A stretch of 64,000 bases of DNA from Tetraselmis striata (taxonomy: Eukaryota > Chlorophyta > Chlorodendrophyceae > Chlorodendrales > Chlorodendraceae): NCBI GenBank assembly GCA_006384855.1, contig VCJN01001381.1, forward strand, positions 103,728 to 167,727, read 5' to 3'. This document shows, in pieces, positions 56,978-64,000 of this stretch. Position numbers and translations under genes: made by a program. Below the pieces are notes generated by a model. It had not been told where the DNA came from, did no database searches, and saw nothing but the letters and a program-made list of their open reading frames with translations. Position 1 is the stretch's first letter. Every line of letters starts with the position of its first letter.

Positions 56978-59498
56978 TCACGGGTCGACGGAGACGGCGG
57001 AGGACCGGCGCGAGCGCAGCGCCCGGCCGCCCGCCTCGGGCTGCCCACTCCCGGCTCGGCTACGCTTGCGGCCGGCCGGGGCGCCTGGGCTCAGGCTCGC
57101 CGTCGGCGCGAGAGGCTCCGCGGGCTGGGCCGGCGCTGCAGGCTTGGAGGGTGCATCGGCGTTGCCGGCGACCGCCGCCGGCGTGCTGGCGCGCAGCGCC
57201 TTGGCGGGTCCGTCGTCGCTCTTGCCGCGGGCCTTGCGCTTGCCTCCCGGCGCCGGCTGTGCGGCGGGCTCCGCGACAGGCGCCGCCGCGGGCGGCCGCT
57301 CGGGGGGCGCGCCTTGTCTCGGGTCGTGTCCCTGCGGGCTTGCTTGATGCGGAGAGGCGACTCGAATGGTCGACAGGCCGGTGGGCGCGGTGACCAGCGG
57401 CGCGTAGGGGGCGGTGGAGCCAACGTAGGGCGCCGGCGCCGGGCTCGACATCACGAGCTCCCCCAGCTGCCCACCGGCCCGGGCGGCCTGGGCAGCCTGC
57501 GCGGCCGGGGAGGTCGGCCGAGACGCTGCCGCGCTGAGGTTGCCGCTGAGCAGGCGGCGCAGGAAGGGCAGCGGCGCCGCGCCGGGTGCTCTGCCGGGGC
57601 TGCACGTCGGGACGACGTCCAGGCCCGGCGGCTCCGTGGGCGGCGGCGCGCCTTGTGTCCCTGCGGGGGGCGTACCGCCTGGGTATGGGGGCACACATCC
57701 CCGCACCGTCAGTGGCCAAAGTTTTGGTGAGAAAAATGGGTCGTGTGGTTTGACGGACCGATGAGTTTTTAATTGGGCGGCGCAATCGATGCCGCCATAG
57801 GCAACACATCGTTCGTTCCTTGCAGGTTAACATGGAAGATGCTATGAGACGCTGCGGATCCCTGATGCCGCCTGCCTTAGTGAGCCGACTCGCAACATTG
57901 CACTGCCCTATACAATAACGACGATAATGTCGGCCCATCCAGGGAGAACCCAGGCGATCGCTGCGACGTCTGCAAATACTTCGCCATCCACCGCGAGCGG
58001 CTCAACCTGAGACACCCAGCGTATGCAGCATGAGTGCAGTCTGTTTACGACAGGAGCTTGTTCGATTGGCATGGGGCTAGCCCGCGATGGAAGAAAACGA
58101 CACTTTGGCGGGGAAGGGCGGCAAAGTCGGGGGCTCGGGGGGAGAGGGCCCGGGGGGGGGGGGGGGGGGGGGGGAGGCACCGAGGCGGGCGGCGTTGGGG
58201 GAGAGGGCGGGGTGGTTGAGCAGCAGGCCGTCCACGTCGGCGAGCAGCTCCCGGCGCAGCGCCGCGTGCTGCGCGTCCAGCCGCGCCTGCATGCCCGCCA
58301 GCGACTCGAGCAGCGCGGCGCGCGTGGAGCCCAGCTCCGCCTCCATGCGGCGCAGCAGCGCGTGGTTCTCGCGGTCGTAGTTGCGGTACGCAAAGTAGCA
58401 GTGCACCAGCAGCGCGGCGCCCGCCGTCAGCCACACCTGTGCACGGGGCGCGCGCACAGCAGGCAGACAGCGGGAGGGTTCAGCCACGCCAGACTGCTGC
58501 GGCCTTGTGGCGGAGCGGGTGGCCCTACTGGGACCACGTGGACAGGGGAAGGTGGCGCGCGGCGGCCACCCGAGGCACCGACAAGCGCGCAGAGCCTGGT
58601 GGCGTTTGCCGTTCCCACCTCACCGCCTGCCCCGTCACGACTTGCCATATCTGTCATGAGGTCACAACAGTGCAGCAACTCGTGCACGTCCCACGCTCTG
58701 CGCCGTGCGCTGCGTCCGATGCGCCCAAGTCGGTTTCACACAGCCCCTCGGAGTCCCCGACACATATATATTGTGCCCGGCAGACTGGGGGCTCTACGAC
58801 CCTTCCACGCACACACGGCCACCCGTTGGGTTCCAGACAACTTCCCCACACAAGCCAGAGGATGGGTGCCTGGGGGCGGGACCTCAGCGATGAGTGAGGG
58901 CCTCAGCCCACGAGGAATCACCGCGCCGGCTGCTACAGGGAGGAAGGGGATATGGGGGCTTGGCATTCAGAGGACCTCACGCTACGCGCCATGCCACCTG
59001 ACTTAGCGGGGCAGGAGAACCTATCCGGGCTCGTGTATGTCGGCCCGCAAGACAGCTCGCCGGTTTGGTCGGGAGACCGGCAGGAGCAAAGTTGTGAGAA
59101 GGTAAAACTTCACAGCTCGCACTCCGGACAAAGTGCTCGCAAGACGCTGCCCGCTGGGTGTACTCCGTCCGGAACCCCGCGAAGTGACCACAATCTGATG
59201 CTCGTCGGCATGCTGACCTAAGGGGGGGGGGGCAGTGCCTAGCGACCGTCGCTGTCGATGACTCGTACCTTCAGGATTCATTCCTAGCGACCTTCACGAC
59301 GACTCGCACAGTTGAGTTTCTATATATGTCACGGCAGCCAAATTTGCCAAAAACACCGTAGTCCATAAAAATTTACATTTCGGGTTTCATACAAACAATA
59401 GTCCTTTAAATTGTATTATTAGGAAATATATCTACCTGATTGTGTGACAACTCACGTGTCAGTTGCTTTCCGCGATGGCGTTTCTTTGTGATTTTTTT

Positions 59499-59529
<31 letters not shown>

Positions 59530-62500
59530 GGGGGTTGGTTACCCGGCGCACGAGCGTCTTGTAGTTGACGGCGGTGAACTCGAGCTCCGGGCCGAAGATG
59601 TGCGCGGTGTCGCCGCTCTTGGCAAAGGCCACCAGCGCCGCCGCGGACGGCAGCAGCAGCATGATGTTGCCGGACGCGTCGGCCTCCAGCAGCGCGCTGC
59701 TGCTGGACACCGCGAGGCGCTCCGCCACCAGCGTGGACGCCAGCAGGACGAGGCCCGGGAGGCGCGCGCCGCGCGTGGGGCGCGGCGCGGTGGCCAGGAG
59801 CCCCACCGCGAGCGCGCCCCCGTAGAAGAGCACGTCCTGCGCGCCGTCGAAGCAGTCAGCGCCTCAATCACAGCCGCACGTTGTCTGAGTTCAGGTGAGT
59901 GATGAGGGGAGAGGACAGGCAGGGGGGGGGGGGGGGGGCTACGGAAGACAGTATTACGCTTGCAACTGACTACACAATTCAATTGTGTAGTCACTGGATT
60001 GTGTGCATTTTAGTGAGTACACAAAATTCACGAAAACATACCTAATTTCAGTGTGCATCTCTGAAATTGGAAATGAAAATATACAAAACCGAGTGTGTAC
60101 TTGAGAGTGCTACTACATCTCTCCCCGGTAGTTTGCTGCGCTATACAGTCAGGGAAGGTCCCCAGATGATTATTGTTTAGTAACTAACTGCATGGGGGCC
60201 CTCTGTGCGGCTCAGCGGAAAGGGATACTCGCGGTCCGAGCTTGGTGGGGCTGTATCAGCGGGAAGGAGGCCGTTCCAAAGCTGTACTTCCAATCGAAGA
60301 AATACCCAGTGTCGCAAATGGTTTCGGAGCACAACCATGGTGCCACAATCGGTGTGAAAATGCTTGTGCTATACAGTCCGGGAAGGTCCCCAGATGATAA
60401 TTGTTTAGTAACTAACTGCATGGGGGCCTTCTGTGCGGCTCAGCGGAAAGGGATACTCGCGGTCCGAGCTTGGTGGGGCTGCATCGGCGGGATGGAGGCC
60501 GTTCCAAAGCTGTACTTCCAATCGAAGAAATACCCAGTGTCGCAAATGGTTTCGGAGCACAACCATGGTGCCACAATCGGTGTGAAAATGCTTGTGCTAT
60601 ACAGTCCGGGAAGGTCCCCAGATGATTATCGTTTTAGTAACTAAATGCATGGGGGCCCTCTGTGCGGCGCAGCGGAAAGGGGTACTCGCGGTCTGAGCTT
60701 GGTGGGGCTGTATCCGCGGGATGGAGGCCGTTCCCAAGCTGTACTTCCGAAAGAAGAAATACCCAATGTCGCAAATGGTTTCGGAGCACAACCATGGTGC
60801 CACAATCGGTGTGAAAATGCTTGTGCGTGTCTGGGAACCTCGCCATCTAATCAAACGCGCGATAGCTACATCCGCTGCTCCGAAACCATGGTTGCTGTAG
60901 GTCTGATATCGGTTCGGGACCTGTTCACGGCACACTCCTATTGTAATTGATGCTGAGTAAAAGCGCCGCCGGTCACGGATTTGAAGCCATACGCCAAAGC
61001 GGGGCGGTCTGTGATGATTTGAATGGGTGAAAGGGGTGCAGACTGGCAGAGGGAGGCGGGGGGGGGGGGGGGGGGGGGGGGGGGGAGGGGGGGGGCACCT
61101 CCAGCGTGTAGCTGCGCCCCAGCATGAGCAGCATCAGCCGGTCCGAGCGCCGCTCGTAGTCCAGCACCACATCCATCGCGGACCGTATCCCCGCCGTGTC
61201 CTCCGACAGGGAGCGCGTCTCCTGCAGCATGCGGTTCTGCGGGGAAGGGAGGGCGGGGGCAGGCAGTCAGTCCGCCACTGCAGCGCAGGATAGGGGAGGA
61301 AGAAGGCAAGGGAAGGAAGAGGGGGAGGGGGCACTCGCCTGCTGCTCTATGTACTGCTGCTGCGCGGCGGCCAGCACGTGCGCGCGCTCCTCGGCGTCGC
61401 GCCACTGGTGGAGCGCCGCCTCCGCCGCCTCGCGCTCCGCCGCCTCCAGCGCCGCGAGGCCTGCCCTCACGTCCTGCACGGTCCGGCAGCACGGCCAGAA
61501 GACATGTCAGCAACCGCCCCTGCTGCCGCAATGGTGCCAGGTCTATCAGCATGGCGGTGCCTCACTCTGTGGATAAGCAGCGGGTGGCCATCCGCCTGTG
61601 CCCAAGTAGGCCACGCTGCTGTGAAATGAAACATTAAATAAACTACAATAATAGTAATAACAATAACTAAAACAATATCAAATATAATTCCAAATTGAAA
61701 AACAAATAATAGAAACAGAAACATAAATATAAATCTGTATATAATATAAATGGGCAAAGTGTCCGGGCGGCGGTCTGTGTGTAATCGGAGTGATCAAATG
61801 GCAATTCCATGTGCCCACCCCAAAGCCCGTGTCCCATGTCAGTGCTCAAAACAGAGGGCACTGGCGACGCACCGGCGCACCTACAGTAGGAACCCTTATG
61901 ATTATAAGCCTCAGGTTGGGCTCGCACGCAACCTATGAGAGCATTCGCTAAGGCTAAGGTTGGCAAGGGCTTCGTCTGCGTTTGATCTCTGAAAGGTACG
62001 ACAGGTTCTGATTCGCAGTGTTCTTAGCACCGCATCGGCGCCGGTGATCCTGTTGTGTCACATCAGCTTGGCAGTTTCCAAGAAGGCGTGTAGCATTGAA
62101 ACATGAGGTGAATCAAGTTGTTTCGTCCTGGCAAGCTGCTTACCCAGCATCAGGGAAGGGCCCGCTCCTGACCAACTCGAATAGGGTCCCCTTTAAACAG
62201 TGCGTAGGGCGGGGCCGCTGGTGGCCAATAACGGCATGCAGCACATATATTGTGACATGTACAGTGGGAGGTGCCAAGGTGTATGCCCTTGTACCGCCCC
62301 GGAGCGACAAGGGCGGGCATGGCGGTGATTGGTATGTGCCATCCTGTGCAAGATGGGGGCGGGGGGGGGGGGGGGGGGGGCGCACCGCCTGCTGCCGGAG
62401 CAGCTTGTCGCCCTGCGTGAGCGAGGCGGCGAGGCGCTCGGTGACAACTTCGCTGTGCTCCTCCAGGTGCTGCACACCCGCCAGCGCCTCCGCCACGCCG

Positions 62501-63576
62501 GCCGCCACGCTTGACTGGGACGCCTCAATGCCGCTCAGCGTGGTGTCTATCTCCCGCAGGCTCGCCTCCTGGATTATCGGGGGATCCAGTGGGGGAGGGG
62601 GGGGGGGGGGGGAGAGGGGGTGTCGGGAGGGCACCAGCTCATATGAGAGTACGCACAGCATTCTCCCCCCCCCCCCCCCCCCCAGTCCCTTACCATGTAA
62701 CCCCCCATTAACTCCTCTGCACGCATGGCTCCATTTTGGGTGCAATGCTATAACACAAGGACATGTCAAAATGGCTGTTGGTGTGGCGATTTGGCTTTTG
62801 GGCGTTTAGCTTAAATTATGAGCAAGTTGTGAACTTTTCCTTTAGCCGAAACACTAAAAGAGGAAGTTATAATCCTGTCAATGCAATAAACTCAAAACGG
62901 ACCATTACCACACACACACACACACACACACACGCGCGCGCGCACACACAAACCATTGCGAATAAAAAACCGTTGTTGACCGCGCCCTCGCGAAGAGGGG
63001 AAAACAAATAAAATGAACCAACAATTGAGAATACAGCACTAGCAATCCGATGCAAAGGAGCAGAACAATTCATAACTTGGTGGCCCGTATTTCCGTATTC
63101 AGTTGCACAGTAAACGCTCCGAAACCATACTACTGTCATCCCTGTGATTTGACATGTTCAGTTGTCTCTGCTAAATGGCAAGGATTAAAGGAAGCGCTGT
63201 GTTTGCTTGCGCATTGCAATACAGCTGATCATAGGGACGACGGGCACGGGGCGCGTGTCAGCATGCACGAGCTTGCCGGTCTTTACTAGCCAGTGGGGTT
63301 TAATGCGCAATTAGACGGCCGTGACGCCAGGCGCCGGGCGTGTCTGATTGGGTGCGCAGCGTGTTGATGAGGGTGGCCCACCTGCGCGGACAGGTTGGAC
63401 GCCACGCTGGCCAGGCTCTCCGCGGCGTCGGCGGTGGCGCCGTGCAGCGTGTTGATGAGCGCCTCCGTGTGCGCGTTGAAGTCCTGCGCCTGGATGAACA
63501 GGCACATGCTCTCCACGTGCTGCACAAAGTTGGAGTAGATGATGAAGTCCTTGTCGTCCATGTGGCCCGTGCAGTC
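56978..63576 (-). CDS. GEX1: GEX1/KAR5-like nuclear fusion (karyogamy) membrane protein, 7 exons seen, N-terminal part outside the window or unresolved
   Basis: Exons in transcript order: 63576-63382, 62568-62386, 61473-61339, 61236-61099, 59836-59543, 58436-58181 and 57678-56978, all phase-compatible (561 codons). The first exon carries DCTGHMDDKDFIIYSNFVQH followed by a Cys and FIQAQDF, the region seen after the Cys-rich part of GEX1. Long coiled-coil segments follow (SLREIDTTLSGIEASQSS; ALHQWRDAEERAHVLAAAQQ). Three hydrophobic helices come next: VLFYGGALAVGLLAT and LPGLVLLASTLVAERLA in exon 5, and VWLTAGAALLVHCYFAY in exon 6. The tail is Pro/Ala-rich and basic (GGKRKARGKSDD). Ectodomain coiled coil plus three helices near the C-terminus is the GEX1 plan; these proteins sit in the nuclear envelope and are needed for nuclei to fuse after mating. 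Assignment is by pattern; the last exon is the least certain. Donor-proximal C runs mark four introns on the sense strand. Confidence 0.65.
58905..59110 (+). repeat. Dispersed repeat family D, copy 5 (in an intron of the GEX1-like gene)
   Basis: GCCCACGAGGAATCACCG, GGGGGCTTGGCATTCAGAGG, CCTATCCGGGCTCGTG and GTCGGCCCGCAAGACAGC, ending in AAGTTGTGAGAAGG; aligns along its length with copy 2. Confidence 0.6.
60141..60824. repeat. Three tandem copies of a 228-bp repeat
   Basis: Units start at 60141, 60369 and 60597 with CTATACAGTC. The first two are nearly identical; the third has more changes and a single-base insertion. They lie in the intron between the fourth and fifth GEX1-like exons. Because 228 is a multiple of three, a frame stays open through two units on the plus strand and repeats a 76-residue product containing VSQMVSEHNHGATIGV. 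Confidence 0.9.
62909..62950. repeat. CA/CG microsatellite
   Basis: (CA)n then (CG)n then CACACA, inside an intron of the GEX1-like gene. Confidence 0.9.
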
Positions 63577-64000
63577 CTGGCGGGGTCGCGCCCCCCAAGG
63601 AGGAGGACGGCGGGGACGGGGTTTCAGTGGGAGGGCATTACGCAACGAGTGCTGGCTTCATCGGGAGGGCGCATCGCCGCTGCTACCGCGGCTTAACCCG
63701 CTTTGGAAAGGAACCCAGTTTAGTCGCCAATAATCACTCACATTGTGAACATTGCGCTGGTTTGATGAGGGGCTGCGCCTCATTGTCCGTGCGCTGCATT
63801 TTCATACAGGTTGAAACACGCGCAGCAGCTGTGATGTAGTAAGTGTATACAATGGTTTCACTCCTGATCGGCGCTGCGTGATTCTCGCCAGTATCCTGTT
63901 ATCAATGTATTGGCGCCAAAGCGGCTGGAATAGCTACACATTCCAATGTTTCAACCAGGAGGTCGCCATCACATCTGTCCGTGTTTGCGTTCTGAATCTG
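63577..64000. other. Right edge of the window, probably an intron of the GEX1-like gene
   Basis: The first visible exon starts in phase 0 after a splice acceptor (CGCCAG), so coding sequence should continue upstream on the minus strand. No exon could be identified in the last 420 bases. Confidence 0.4.

Noticed and set aside
56876-57730. 284-codon plus-strand frame opposite the last GEX1-like exon
   Set aside because: Arg/Gly-rich composition typical of an antisense frame; the minus strand has a phase-compatible acceptor and a plausible Pro/Ala-rich tail.
58023-59006. 327-codon plus-strand frame crossing a GEX1-like exon and intron
   Set aside because: Contains a glycine run from the G tract and is antisense to a well-supported exon.
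1-64000. CRISPR arrays, rRNA genes and bacterial-type operons
   Set aside because: No spaced direct repeats, rRNA-like sequence or ribosome-binding-site gene strings; the intron-rich genes are eukaryotic.

Overview
The window looks like nuclear DNA of a green alga, most likely a core chlorophyte. It is GC-rich. Genes have many short introns, and several genes (GapA, heat shock proteins) have candidate TGTAA poly(A) signals downstream. It carries a plastid GapA-type GAPDH with a transit peptide, a plastid-type SET methyltransferase, a GEX1/KAR5 nuclear-fusion gene and several small heat shock proteins. A striking habit is long runs of C (G on the other strand), usually in introns just after the splice donor. 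Exon structures below were read by hand from splice sites, phase and family resemblance; there is no transcript evidence.

Layout. 1-5393: the 3' part of a Ty1/Copia retroelement fossil that carries a C5-cytosine DNA methyltransferase domain between its zinc knuckle and protease, closed by a 438-bp LTR. 6095-11920 (+): a ten-exon DNAJC21/JJJ1 co-chaperone. 12175-12633 (-): a small heat shock protein. 12.8-17.9 kb: repeats and no convincing gene. 17985-19098 (-): a four-exon small membrane protein. 20024-22564 (+): a vacuolar-type amino acid transporter. 23007-23561 (-): a SRPBCC protein. 23.7-30.3 kb: repeats and LINE remnants. 30330-33741 (+): a nine-exon SET-domain (Rubisco LSMT-like) enzyme. 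35622-37438 (+): plastid GAPDH. 38.4 kb: a degraded relative of the 17.9-kb membrane gene.

40.0-52.3 kb is a local segmental duplication in three units, two nearly complete and one truncated. Each complete unit has a 146-147 residue S/P-rich protein gene followed by a coiled-coil gene made of tiny phase-0 exons that have themselves multiplied. 54418-56298 holds two divergent small heat shock protein genes around a region with heat shock elements. 56978-63576 (-) holds seven exons of a GEX1/KAR5-like karyogamy gene that probably runs off the right edge.

The genes do not form a pathway. Small clusters share a theme: three HSP20 genes and a J-protein (protein quality control and ribosome maturation), and two plastid enzymes (GapA, LSMT-like). 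The most unusual items are the methyltransferase-bearing Copia element and the exon-amplifying coiled-coil genes.
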